Source: Nocardioides aurantiacus (GTDB lineage Bacteria > Actinomycetota > Actinomycetes > Propionibacteriales > Nocardioidaceae). From it: a stretch of 64,000 nucleotides of DNA. How positions within the stretch are numbered: position 1 is the stretch's first letter; each line of letters begins with the position of its first letter. This document shows positions 44,031-51,884 of the stretch, one piece after another. The DNA is taken from assembly GCF_003752505.1 (NCBI RefSeq), contig NZ_RKHO01000001.1, positions 2,480,001 through 2,544,000 on the forward strand. Reading direction: 5' to 3'. A program made the position numbers and the translations under genes. The notes beneath the pieces were generated by a model. It did no database searches, was not told the origin of the DNA, and worked only from the letters and a program-made list of their open reading frames with translations.

Positions 44031-44924
44031 ATGACGCAGCCCGAGCCCACCCCGATCGACCTGCCCAGCGCGGGCGGCGTGACCGTGCAGGCCTACCGCT
44101 GGGACCCCGACGGGGAGCCGACGGCGGTGGTGCGGCTGACCCACGGCATGGGTGAGCACGTACGCCGCTACGACCACCTGGCCGCGCAGCTCACCGCCCG
44201 CGGCTGGGTCGTCTACGGCCAGGACCACCGCGGCCACGGGGCGACCGTACGGCGGGCCGGGACCGAGCCGGGCGTGATCGGCGCCGACGGGTGGACCGAG
44301 CTGGTGCGCGACGTCGGGCGGCTGGGCGACCTGGCCCGCGAGGCGCACCCGGGGCTGCCGCACGTGCTGCTCGGGCACTCGATGGGGTCCTTCGCCACGC
44401 AGCAGCACCTGCTCGACCACGGCGACGACCCCGACGCCGTCGTGCTCACCGGCACCGCCGTCATCGACCTGCTGGAGCCGGCGCTCGACCTCGACGCGCC
44501 GCTCGACCTGTCGATGTTCAACGCGCCGTTCGCGCCGGCGCGCACCGACTACGACTGGCTCAGCCGTGACGAGGGTCAGGTGGACGCCTACGTCGCCGAC
44601 CCGCTGTGCGGCTTCGGGCTCGACGGCGAGGGCGGCAAGCAGATGTTCGTGGCCGCCCGCCGGATGTCCGACCCCGACGCCGTGGCCGCGGTCCCGGACA
44701 CCCTGCCCGTGCTGGTCGCCGTCGGCACCCACGACCCGGTCGGCGGCGACCTGGCGCTGGTCAACGCCCTGGTGTCCCGCTACACCGCTGCCGGGCTGGG
44801 TGACGTCACCCTGCTCACCTACCCCGAGGCCCGCCACGAGGTGTTCAACGAGACCAACCGCGACGAGGTCGAGGCCGACGTCGTCGGCTGGATCGCCGAT
44901 CGGCTGGAGGGCCTCAGCCGCTGA
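44031..44924 (+). CDS. alpha/beta hydrolase, monoacylglycerol lipase-like
   Basis: The 297-aa enzyme has the catalytic triad of the Hydrolase_4 (serine aminopeptidase/MGL) group. S117 lies in LLGHSMGS, a probable acid is in VAVGTHDPVGGD, and His is in PEARHEVFNE. The oxyanion element HGMGEH is near the N-terminus. It probably cleaves lipid esters such as monoacylglycerol. The ATG has CAGGAG upstream, next to the palindromic element. The stop overlaps the aminotransferase 3' end by 11 bp (convergent). Confidence 0.92.
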   Translation: MTQPEPTPIDLPSAGGVTVQAYRWDPDGEPTAVVRLTHGMGEHVRRYDHLAAQLTARGWVVYGQDHRGHGATVRRAGTEPGVIGADGWTELVRDVGRLGDLAREAHPGLPHVLLGHSMGSFATQQHLLDHGDDPDAVVLTGTAVIDLLEPALDLDAPLDLSMFNAPFAPARTDYDWLSRDEGQVDAYVADPLCGFGLDGEGGKQMFVAARRMSDPDAVAAVPDTLPVLVAVGTHDPVGGDLALVNALVSRYTAAGLGDVTLLTYPEARHEVFNETNRDEVEADVVGWIADRLEGLSR

Positions 44925-46101
44925 CCCGCGCCATCCGGGTGACGGCCTCGGTCAGCACCTCCGTGCTGGTCGCGAGGGTCAGCCGGACGTGGTCGAGGCC
45001 GCCGACGCCGAACGCGGTGCCGGCGGCCAGCCCGACCCGGGAGCGCTCGAGGAACGCCCTCGCCGGGCCCGCGTCGGCGTTCATCACCCCCCGCGGCGCC
45101 GGCGTGTCGGCGTACACCCCCGTCAGGCCCAGTCCGGAGCAGTCGAGCCAGGCCAGGAAGGTCGCCCGCGGCGGCGTCCAGCCGACCTGCGGGAGGTGCT
45201 CGGCGAGCAACGTGCCCAGCAGGTCGCGCCGGGCCCGCAGCGCCACCAGGACGTCGTCGAGCCAGGGTCCGCCGTGCTGGAGGGCGGCGGTGTGCCCGAG
45301 GACGCCGAGGTGGCTCGGCCGCTGGGTGGCGACCTCGGGCAGCCGGGCCAGGGCGTCCGCCGCGTCGGGCCCGGCCACCAGCACCGCGGCCTTGAGGCCC
45401 GCGAGGTTCCACGCCTTCGACGCCGAGGTCACCGCGAGCCCGGCCGGGTCGACCGAGAGCCACGGCACGAAGCCCGGGCCGTCGAGCACCAGCGGGGCGT
45501 GGATCTCGTCGGCCACGACCCGCACGCCCGAGGTCCGCGCCAGGTCGGCCAGCGCGGTCAGCTCCGCGGCCGTGTGCACGACGCCGGTCGGGTTGTGCGG
45601 CGAGCAGAGCAGGTACGCCGCACCCCGGCCCCCGGCGGTGGCCCGCGCGAACGCCTCGGCCAGCGCGTCGAGGTCGAGCCGGCCGTCGGCGCCCAGCGGC
45701 GCCTCGAGCACCTCGCGCCCGACGTCCTCGAGGTAGCCGAAGAACGGTGGGTAGACCGGCGGGCTCACCACCACGGTCGACCCCGGCACCGTCACCAGCC
45801 GCACCGCCTCGGCCACCCCGGTCATCACGTCGGCGACCAGCGCGGTGCGGGCGGGGTCGAGCCCCGACCAGCCCCAGCGCCGCTCGGCGAACGCGGCCAG
45901 CGCCTCGGCGTACGGCGTGGCGCCGGGGTAGCCGGTGTCACCGTCGCGCACCGCCCGCTCCAGCACCTCGCGGACGGGGTCGGCGAGCCGCACGTCCATC
46001 TCCGCGACCCACAGCGGCAGCACGTCGGCGTCGAACCGGTGCCACTTGATGCTCTGGCGGGTGCGCAGCTGCTCCAGGGTCAGCGCGTCGAACGGGTCCA
46101 C
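44914..46101 (-). CDS. MalY/PatB-type PLP aminotransferase/beta C-S lyase
   Basis: This 395-aa fold-type I PLP enzyme has the YPGATPYAEALAAFAERRWGW start typical of PatB/MalY. ADEIHAPLVLDG (PLP-ring contact) and the Schiff-base lysine in SASKAWNLAGLKAAVL follow. These enzymes usually cleave cystathionine or related C-S bonds, and some repress transcription. The GTG has GGAGGAGG upstream. It is convergent with the hydrolase and divergent from the aldehyde dehydrogenase, with a 94-bp control region between. Confidence 0.92.
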   Translation of the reverse strand: MDPFDALTLEQLRTRQSIKWHRFDADVLPLWVAEMDVRLADPVREVLERAVRDGDTGYPGATPYAEALAAFAERRWGWSGLDPARTALVADVMTGVAEAVRLVTVPGSTVVVSPPVYPPFFGYLEDVGREVLEAPLGADGRLDLDALAEAFARATAGGRGAAYLLCSPHNPTGVVHTAAELTALADLARTSGVRVVADEIHAPLVLDGPGFVPWLSVDPAGLAVTSASKAWNLAGLKAAVLVAGPDAADALARLPEVATQRPSHLGVLGHTAALQHGGPWLDDVLVALRARRDLLGTLLAEHLPQVGWTPPRATFLAWLDCSGLGLTGVYADTPAPRGVMNADAGPARAFLERSRVGLAAGTAFGVGGLDHVRLTLATSTEVLTEAVTRMARVSG

Positions 46102-46195
46102 GGGTCCTCCTCCGCACGGGGGTGATGACGCTAGCGCGCCGGCCCGGCGTCGCCCTGCCGTTGAACCGACCCACGTCGTCGGACACGCTGGGCCC

Positions 46196-47611
46196 ATGAC
46201 GACCCTCGACACCCCGCCCGCCGACGTCACCCGCGAGGCACCCGAGCTGCTCGTGCCGCGACTGCGAGCGGCGTACACCTCGGGGCGGACGCGCTCGCTG
46301 GCCTGGCGCCACGAGCAGCTGGCCGGGCTGAAGCGGATGCTCGTGGAGCGCGAGGCCGAGTTCACCGCGGCGCTCGTGGAGGACCTCGGCCGACCGCCGT
46401 TCGAGGCCTGGGCCGCCGACCTCCGCGCGAGCGTGCGCGAGGTCGAGGACCTGCAGAAGAACCTCGAGTCCTGGACCGCGCCCCGCAAGCAGAAGGTGCC
46501 GGCGCTCTTCAAGCCCGCCACGGCCTCGGTCGTCGTCGAGCCCCTGGGCGTCGCGCTCGTGATCGGGCCGTGGAACTACCCTGTGCAGCTGCTGGCCTGC
46601 CCGCTGGCCGCGGCGCTCGCCGCCGGCAACGCCGTGGTGCTCAAGCCCTCGGAGGTCGCGGCCGCGACCTCGCGCGCCTTCGCCCGGTGGGTGCCCGACT
46701 ACCTCGACCCCGCGGCCGTGGCCGTCGTCGAGGGCGGCGTGCCCGAGACCACGGCGCTGCTCGAGCAGCGCTTCGACCACGTCTTCTACACCGGCAACGG
46801 CACGGTGGGCCGGATCGTCGCGCAGGCCGCCGCGAAGCACCTCACCCCGGTCACCCTCGAGCTCGGCGGCAAGTCCCCGGTCATCGTGGCGGCGGACGCC
46901 AACCTGCAGCTCGCGGCGAGCCGGGTGGCGTTCTCCCGGTTCCTCAACTCCGGGCAGACCTGCGTGGCCTCGGACCACGTCTACGTGCACCGCGACGTCG
47001 AGCAGGCCTTCCTCGACGTGCTCGCCGCCGAGATCCGCAAGCGCTACGGCGCCGACCCGCGCACCTCGGCCGACTTCGGCCGCATGGTCAACCGGCGCCA
47101 CACCGAGCGGGTCAAGGCGCTGCTCGACGGTGGCGGCCACGAGGTCGTGGTCGGCGGCGAGGTCGACCTCGAGGAGCGGTACGTCGCCCCGACGGTCGTG
47201 CGGACCACCGACGTCGACTCACCGCTGATGCGCGAGGAGATCTTCGGCCCGGTGCTGCCCGTGCTGACCTTCACCGACCTCGACGAGGTGTGCGCCACCA
47301 TCTCCGCGGGCGACAAGCCGCTCGCGCTCTACCTGTTCACCGGCTCCGACGCGGTCGTCGAGCAGGTGCTGTCCACCACGTCGTCGGGCGGGGTGTGCGT
47401 CAACGACGCACTCACCCACCTGCTGGTGTCCTCGCTGCCCTTCGGCGGCGTCGGCGAGAGCGGCTACGGCAGCTACCACGGCCGGTGGGGCGTGGACACC
47501 TTCAGCCACCACAAGGCGGTCTACCGCCGGCCGTCGTGGCACCGGGACCTGCCGCTGCTGAACCCGCCCTACGGCCGGTTCAAGCAGAAGGCCGCCCGCC
47601 GCCTGTTCTGA
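46196..47611 (+). CDS. aldehyde dehydrogenase (ALDH3-like)
   Basis: The 471-aa NAD(P)+-dependent dehydrogenase has IGPWNYPVQLLACPLAAALAAGNAVVLKPSE (cofactor site), VTLELGGKSPV (general base Glu) and the nucleophile Cys in FLNSGQTCVASDHVYV. The C-terminal ESGYGSYHGRWGVDTFSHHKAVYRR is typical of the ALDH3/long-chain fatty aldehyde group. It oxidises an aldehyde to a carboxylate, probably fatty or aromatic. The ATG is 6 nt after CACGCT, a weak version of the leaderless signal. It ends at a strong convergent hairpin. Confidence 0.94.
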   Translation: MTTLDTPPADVTREAPELLVPRLRAAYTSGRTRSLAWRHEQLAGLKRMLVEREAEFTAALVEDLGRPPFEAWAADLRASVREVEDLQKNLESWTAPRKQKVPALFKPATASVVVEPLGVALVIGPWNYPVQLLACPLAAALAAGNAVVLKPSEVAAATSRAFARWVPDYLDPAAVAVVEGGVPETTALLEQRFDHVFYTGNGTVGRIVAQAAAKHLTPVTLELGGKSPVIVAADANLQLAASRVAFSRFLNSGQTCVASDHVYVHRDVEQAFLDVLAAEIRKRYGADPRTSADFGRMVNRRHTERVKALLDGGGHEVVVGGEVDLEERYVAPTVVRTTDVDSPLMREEIFGPVLPVLTFTDLDEVCATISAGDKPLALYLFTGSDAVVEQVLSTTSSGGVCVNDALTHLLVSSLPFGGVGESGYGSYHGRWGVDTFSHHKAVYRRPSWHRDLPLLNPPYGRFKQKAARRLF

Positions 47612-47613
47612 TC

Positions 47614-47661
47614 CCGGTCCGGGCTCCTGGCCGGCTCACCGGCCCCGGTGACCCGGACCGG
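47614..47661. terminator. nested GC hairpin between convergent genes
   Basis: Outer arms CCGGTCCGGG and CCCGGACCGG are perfect over 10 bp. A nested GGCCGG-CTCA-CCGGCC and TCACCGG-CC-CCGGTGA lie inside. It is placed 3 bp after the aldehyde dehydrogenase stop and 5 bp from the next stop. Confidence 0.6.
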
Positions 47662-47665
47662 CCGG

Positions 47666-48457
47666 CTAGCCGGCGATGGGCTTGCGGCGGCCCGGGATCC
47701 GGTTGGCCAGGTCGGACAGCGGCCCGACCGAGCGGCCCAGCACCTCGATGGCGCGGTGCAGCTCGGGCAGCACGTCGACCAGCTCGTCGAGCTGGGGGTA
47801 GACGCGCTCCAGCGTCGGGCCCAGCGCCACCAGCTGGTCGAGGGTGCCGTCCTCGGCGACCAGCTTCTCCACGAAGCCGCGCTCCGCGAGGAGCCGGTCG
47901 ACCAGGCCCCCCTCAGCGAGCACGGTGTCGAGCGCTCCCCCGGGACGGGTGACGCGGTCGAGCGGGCCGTCCTCGTCGACGAGCCGCTCCAGCGGGCCGT
48001 CCTCGATCAGGAGGCGGTCGAGCACGCCGCCCGAGGCGAGCAGCCGGTCGAGGGCACCGCCCGGGGCGAGGATCCGGTCCAGGGCGCCGTCGTCGCTGAG
48101 CAGCCGGGTGAGCGGGCCGTCGTCGGCCAGGGCGCGGTCGAGGATGCCGCCGGGAGCCAGGGCCCGGCCCAGCGGGCGCTCCTCGCCGGCCGCCTGCGAC
48201 AGCGCCGCGACCCGGCCCAGCGGGCTCTCGGGGTCGCGTGACATCGCGTCGAGCTTGCCGACCATGCCGTCCTCGCCGAGCACGGCGGCCAGCTGGTCGG
48301 CGTACCCCCCGGGGCGACGGACCGGGCCGTCGGGCGCCACCAGGGCCCCGACGGCCAGCGTCACGTGCACGGCGGCACCGACCAGCCGGAACGGCAGCGC
48401 CACGGCACGGGTGACGAGAGGTGCGTCGTGGTCAGCGGACAGCTCGACGGAGGCCAT
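47666..48457 (-). CDS. decapeptide-repeat protein of unknown function
   Basis: The 263-aa protein is built on an exact 10-residue repeat, consensus x(D/P)(D/G)GxLDRLL. Eleven units run in perfect register from residue 101 to 210, and weaker ones extend to about 55 and 230. Each has a conserved Gly, then hydrophobic-Asp-Arg. The repeat continues without gaps, which suggests a solenoid with one short helix and a turn per unit. The N-terminus has one hydrophobic segment (about 20-42: VALPFRLVGAAVHVTLAVGALV), possibly a membrane or re-entrant anchor; the C-terminus is basic (GRRKPIAG). No family was recognised. The ATG lies 6 nt after TAGGCT. Confidence 0.8.
   Translation of the reverse strand: MASVELSADHDAPLVTRAVALPFRLVGAAVHVTLAVGALVAPDGPVRRPGGYADQLAAVLGEDGMVGKLDAMSRDPESPLGRVAALSQAAGEERPLGRALAPGGILDRALADDGPLTRLLSDDGALDRILAPGGALDRLLASGGVLDRLLIEDGPLERLVDEDGPLDRVTRPGGALDTVLAEGGLVDRLLAERGFVEKLVAEDGTLDQLVALGPTLERVYPQLDELVDVLPELHRAIEVLGRSVGPLSDLANRIPGRRKPIAG
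47828..48157 (-). repeat. 30-bp coding repeats (11 decapeptide units)
   Basis: These encode residues 101-210 of the decapeptide-repeat protein. DNA units are diverged at third positions but keep the frame, for example repeated GGTCGAGnGn and GAGCCGGTCGA blocks on the plus strand. That pattern argues for selection on the protein. Confidence 0.85.
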
Positions 48458-48463
48458 GCCCGC

Positions 48464-48469
48464 AGCCTA
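48464..48469 (-). promoter_or_regulatory. leaderless -10 (TAGGCT) for the decapeptide-repeat gene
   Basis: Minus-strand TAGGCT, a 6-nt spacer (GCGGGC), then ATG. Confidence 0.55.
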
Positions 48470-48496
48470 GGGACTCTCCCCCGGGCCGGAGGTGAC

Positions 48497-49378
48497 TCAG
48501 CTCAACCGGTCGACGTAGGAGACCATCCGGTTGAACAGGCCGGTGACGGCCAGGGGATCGGCCGAGGAGCCGGGCGGGTTGCTCACCGGGGGCGCCTCGA
48601 CGCCGGCGACGGAGGCGCACACCCGCGCGGCGTCGTGTACGGCGGCCGCGTCGACGGTCCACATCGACTCGAACAACCGGTCGCGGTCACGCACGTCGGA
48701 CTGGCCGGGCAGCTCCCAGGCGGTGAGCACGACCGGGAGGTCGGGGGCGTCGCAGACGACCGCCCACTCCCGTCGCATCGGCGCGTCGTCCGCGAGGTGC
48801 ACCTCGACCGGGGAGGCGTCCCGGTCGTCGCTGCCGAAGTCGGCCAGCACGGTCGCCGAGCGCGCCACCCGGGCCAGCTCGGTCCAGCGCGGCTGCGCCT
48901 TGCGGTAGTAGTGCTCCTTCTGGAAGGCGCCGTAGATGGAGGCCCGGTCGGCCTTGGCGCAGAACTCGTCCTCGATCGCCCACGACAGCGCGAGCAGGGT
49001 GGTCTTCTTCAGCCGGTGCACGCCGACGGCGGGGTGCCTGCGCCGCAGGTAGGCGTAGACCGAGGGGGCCGCGGGCTGGGCGTCGGCCATGGCACGCCGG
49101 ATCGCCTGCTCCAGGCGGGTGCCGGCGTCCTTGTGCTGCACGACCCGCTCGATGGTGGACACGTCGTCCTCGGAGTAGCGGCGGTGGCCGCTGTCGAGGC
49201 GCTGCGGCTTGGGGAAGCCGTGGCGCGTCTCCCACATCCGCAGCGTGGCCGGGCTGAGACCGGTGCGGTCCGCCAGGTCGCCGATGCTGAGGTGTGCCTC
49301 ATCCGTTGAAGAATTTGTTGATGACATCTCAGACATCTCGGACGCGTGGACTTGCGCATCGCGGTCAATGGTGGGCAT
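48497..49378 (-). CDS. MerR-family regulator with C-terminal DICT domain
   Basis: This 293-aa protein joins a MerR HTH domain (about 30-100) to a DICT sensory domain. The HTH contains HLSIGDLADRTGLSPATLRMWETRHGFPKPQRLDSGHRRYSEDDV. The DICT region includes KKTTLLALSWAIEDEFCAKADRASIYGAFQKEHYYRKAQPRW and VVCDAPDLPVVLTAWELPG. DICT domains are found with GGDEF/EAL or HTH units and are thought to sense light or redox; that role is inference here. The start is fixed by TATGAT exactly 7 nt upstream. The gene is divergent from a small hypothetical/FHA pair and has a 9-bp-arm palindrome between. Confidence 0.88.
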   Translation of the reverse strand: MPTIDRDAQVHASEMSEMSSTNSSTDEAHLSIGDLADRTGLSPATLRMWETRHGFPKPQRLDSGHRRYSEDDVSTIERVVQHKDAGTRLEQAIRRAMADAQPAAPSVYAYLRRRHPAVGVHRLKKTTLLALSWAIEDEFCAKADRASIYGAFQKEHYYRKAQPRWTELARVARSATVLADFGSDDRDASPVEVHLADDAPMRREWAVVCDAPDLPVVLTAWELPGQSDVRDRDRLFESMWTVDAAAVHDAARVCASVAGVEAPPVSNPPGSSADPLAVTGLFNRMVSYVDRLS

Positions 49379-49385
49379 GCTGACC

Positions 49386-49391
49386 ATCATA
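49386..49391 (-). promoter_or_regulatory. leaderless -10 (TATGAT) for the MerR-DICT gene
   Basis: Minus-strand TATGAT, 7-nt spacer, then ATG. It is one base from the sigma70 consensus TATAAT and lies just downstream of the operator. Confidence 0.6.
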
Positions 49392-49392
49392 A

Positions 49393-49413
49393 ACCTCAAC
49401 AGGTTGTTGAGGT
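49393..49413. promoter_or_regulatory. palindromic operator of the MerR-DICT gene
   Basis: Perfect 9-bp arms ACCTCAACA and TGTTGAGGT around GGT, one base upstream of the -10, inside the -35/-10 spacer as MerR sites normally are. It is shared with the divergent 79-aa/FHA operon. Confidence 0.65.
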
Positions 49414-49431
49414 CAACGCTGGAGGTACGAC

Positions 49432-49671
49432 ATGCCGCAGAGCAACCGTGCGATGGACGACAGCTCGCCCGAGGTCGTCGACTGGACCGACCTCGGACGC
49501 AAGATGTGGGACTTCCTCACCGGGCGTGAGGCGGCGATCAACTACACCTTCTCCGACATGACCGTCGAGATCCCCCGCGACACCGGCCCGCAGGCGCCGC
49601 GCGCCACCTGGAAGGTCGACGGCACCCTCACCGTCACCACCAGCGACAACAACGTCCCGCGCCGCTCGTGA
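49432..49671 (+). CDS. small hypothetical protein upstream of the FHA gene
   Basis: This 79-aa protein reads SSPEVVDWTDLGRKMWDFLTGREAAINYTFSDMTVEIPRD, then WKVDGTLTVTTSDN. It has amphipathic beta-strand character and no TM helix. The family is not recognised. Coding status is supported by the SD (GGAGG), the ATG, and the GTGA overlap of its stop with the next start. Because it is coupled to an FHA-domain protein, the pair probably works together. It is a candidate effector or chaperone of that protein. Confidence 0.75.
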   Translation: MPQSNRAMDDSSPEVVDWTDLGRKMWDFLTGREAAINYTFSDMTVEIPRDTGPQAPRATWKVDGTLTVTTSDNNVPRRS

Positions 49672-50510
49672 GCCCCACCGCCACCCTCGTCGAGGTCGAC
49701 GCGGACCTCCGCGTCGAGCTCACCGGCCTCGACGGGCAGTCCGCCCGCGGCCACCTCTACGGCGAGGCCAACCACTTCACCTTCGAGCTCGACCACCCGG
49801 GGGTGTTCGCCGGCAGCGACGACGCCCCCACCGTGGCGGCGGCCGCCGAGATGTTCGCCGAGCGGGGCATCACCATCAAGGTCGTCAGCGACGGTGTCCA
49901 CCTCGTCACGATCGGCGCGGTCCGAGCCCCCTGGTGGCAGCGGCGCGCGACCGGCTCGCGGCACATCCGCGTCGGCACCTGGCGCGGCGGCTGGACGGCG
50001 CTGCGCTCCCGGGCGGCCGGCCAGCCCCCGGTGCTGCCGTCGAGCAAGGCGTTCCCGCCGCCCAGCATGCTGCCGGTCGCTCCCACCTTCGGCTTCCGTC
50101 GCCGGCGCCTGACCGGCACCGACTCCCCCGGCGCCGGTTCCCCGCGCCTGGCCGTCGAGCGCGCCTCGGTGATGGCCGGCGAGACGCAGTCGGTGTTCTG
50201 GCTGCAGGGCGACGTCGTCGGCATCGGCTCCGACCCCTCCAACGCGGTGGTCCTGCCCGGCATCGAGCCCTTCCACGCCGTCATCAACCGCGACGCCGAG
50301 CGCGACGAGCTCGTGATCAGCACCGCGGGCCCGGAGGTGCGGGTCCACGGCGAGCTGGTGCGGGAGAAGCTGCTCCGCTCCGGCTCGCGCATCGAGATCG
50401 GCGAGCACACCCTGGCCTACTACCGCGACGAGCACGCCGACCACGGCCGCCCCTACGGCGGTCGGCAGGGCGGCGAGATGGGACGACAGCGGCCCCAACC
50501 GGGTCGCTGA
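49668..50510 (+). CDS. FHA-domain protein
   Basis: The 280-aa protein has an N-terminal region of unknown fold (about 1-80) and a basic, Pro-rich linker. The C-terminal FHA-like domain (about 160-260) includes VFWLQGDVVGIGSDPSNAVVLPGIEPFHAVINRDAERDELVIS...VRVHGELV. The IGSDPSN...EPFHA pattern fits the phosphothreonine-binding loops (G-x-S/...-S-R/H) but the usual R-SRxH is altered (SDPS, FHA), so binding strength is uncertain. It is a possible target of a Ser/Thr kinase. The GTG start overlaps the preceding stop. Confidence 0.85.
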   Translation: MSPTATLVEVDADLRVELTGLDGQSARGHLYGEANHFTFELDHPGVFAGSDDAPTVAAAAEMFAERGITIKVVSDGVHLVTIGAVRAPWWQRRATGSRHIRVGTWRGGWTALRSRAAGQPPVLPSSKAFPPPSMLPVAPTFGFRRRRLTGTDSPGAGSPRLAVERASVMAGETQSVFWLQGDVVGIGSDPSNAVVLPGIEPFHAVINRDAERDELVISTAGPEVRVHGELVREKLLRSGSRIEIGEHTLAYYRDEHADHGRPYGGRQGGEMGRQRPQPGR

Positions 50511-50566
50511 TACCCGGACCGGGTGACCCGGCGCTCCCCGCCGGTACCCGGCACCCGGTCCGATGA

Positions 50567-50610
50567 GGCACGGGGACCTGCGCAACTGTGCCTGCGCAGG
50601 TCCTCGTGCC
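50567..50610 (+). other. long hairpin before the oxidoreductase gene
   Basis: 18-nt arms GGCACGGGGACCTGCGCA (50567-50584) and TGCGCAGGTCCTCGTGCC (50593-50610) pair completely, with one G-U, around an 8-nt loop ACTGTGCC. The right arm ends 23 nt before the GTG start and is followed by a pyrimidine-rich run. It may be a terminator of the FHA operon, an attenuator, or a mobile-type palindrome. Confidence 0.7.
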
Positions 50611-50633
50611 GCCCCCCTTCCCCGAGGAGTGCC

Positions 50634-51878
50634 GTGCCCCTGCCCACCCAGACCGACGTCGTGGTCGTCGGGGCCGGTCTCGCCGGCCTCGCCGCCGCCC
50701 TGCGACTGCAGCGGGCCGGGCTGGGGGTCGAGGTGCTGGAGTCGGCCGACGCCCCCGGAGGCCGGGTGCGCACCGACGAGGTCGACGGCACCCTGCTCGA
50801 CCGCGGCTTCCAGCTGCTCAACCCCGCCTACCCCGAGGTGGGCCGCGTGGTCGACGTCCCCGCGCTCGACCTGCAGCCGTTCGGCGCGGGCGTCGTCGTG
50901 GCCCACGGCGAGGGCCGGTTCACCCTCGGCGACCCGCGGCGGCTGCCCAGCAGCCTGGTCTCGGACCTGCGGGCACCCGTCGGCGGTCTCGCGACCAAGC
51001 TGCGGCTGCTGCGCTGGGCCGCACCCGTGGGCTTCGGGCCGGCGAGCGCGGTGCGCGCCGGGTCCGACCGCCCGCTGATGGCCGAGCTGCGGCAGCGCGG
51101 CCTCGACGGGCCGCTCACCGACCGGGTGCTGCGGCCGTTCCTCGCGGGCGTCCTCGCCGACGAGGACCTGGTGACCTCGCGCCGCGTCGCCGAGATGATC
51201 CTGCGGTCCTTCGTCCGGGGCACGCCTGCCGTCCCGGCCCGCGGCATGCAGGCCCTCCCCGACCAGCTGGCGGCCGGGCTCGTCCCCGGGACGCTGCGCT
51301 GCGGCGTACGGGCCCGGCTCGCGACCGGGCACCGGGTCTCCACCGGCCAGGGCACGATCGGTGCCCGCGCGGTGGTCGTGGCCGCCGACCCCGTGGCCGC
51401 CGCCGACCTGGTGGCACTGCCCCGCCCGCGGGTGCGGGCGCTGACCACGTACTGGTTCCGCGCCGCGCAGCCGCCGACGGGCTCACGGCTGCTGCACGTC
51501 GACGGCGACCGCCGCGGCCCGGTCGTCAACACCGCGGTGATGACCAACGCCGCGGCGTCGTACTCCCGGGACGGCGCGCTGGTGCAGGCCACCGTGGTGG
51601 GCGCCCACCCCGACCTCGGTGAGGACGTACGCCGCCACGCCGGTCGGATCTACGCCGCGGACCCGCGCGGGTGGGAGCTGCTGCGCACCGACGTGATCAC
51701 CTCGGCGCTCCCGGCCCACGCGGCGGGGGTGCCGCTGCAGCGCCGCGTGGACCTGGGCGAGGGGCTGTTCGTGGCGGGCGACCACCGCGACACCCCGTCC
51801 ATCCAGGGCGCACTGGTCTCCGGACGCCGCGCCGCCGACGCGGTGCTCGCGCGGCTCGGCGCGGCCCCGGCCGCCTGA
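50634..51878 (+). CDS. NAD(P)/FAD-dependent oxidoreductase (protoporphyrinogen oxidase/desaturase-like)
   Basis: This 414-aa flavoprotein has the Rossmann start VVVVGAGLAGLAAALRLQRAGLGVEVLESADAPGGRV. Its overall arrangement is like amine oxidase/phytoene desaturase and PPO-like proteins (DRGFQLLNPAYPEVGRV; GLFVAGDHRDTPSIQGALVSGRRAADAVL). The substrate is unknown. The GTG has GAGGAG 4 nt upstream. It is preceded by the unusual hairpin and convergent with the EcsC-like gene six bases downstream. Confidence 0.9.
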   Translation: MPLPTQTDVVVVGAGLAGLAAALRLQRAGLGVEVLESADAPGGRVRTDEVDGTLLDRGFQLLNPAYPEVGRVVDVPALDLQPFGAGVVVAHGEGRFTLGDPRRLPSSLVSDLRAPVGGLATKLRLLRWAAPVGFGPASAVRAGSDRPLMAELRQRGLDGPLTDRVLRPFLAGVLADEDLVTSRRVAEMILRSFVRGTPAVPARGMQALPDQLAAGLVPGTLRCGVRARLATGHRVSTGQGTIGARAVVVAADPVAAADLVALPRPRVRALTTYWFRAAQPPTGSRLLHVDGDRRGPVVNTAVMTNAAASYSRDGALVQATVVGAHPDLGEDVRRHAGRIYAADPRGWELLRTDVITSALPAHAAGVPLQRRVDLGEGLFVAGDHRDTPSIQGALVSGRRAADAVLARLGAAPAA

Positions 51879-51884
51879 GGTCGG

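Noticed and set aside
49327-49336. Alternative downstream start for the MerR-DICT protein
   Set aside because: An internal ATG (MSSTNSS) lies just before the HTH, but TATGAT plus a 7-nt spacer marks the upstream ATG at 49378.
50500-50560. Cluster of ACCCGG/CCGGGT half-sites after the FHA gene
   Set aside because: Five or six occurrences could form an operator array, but such G/C runs are frequent in this sequence and spacing is irregular.
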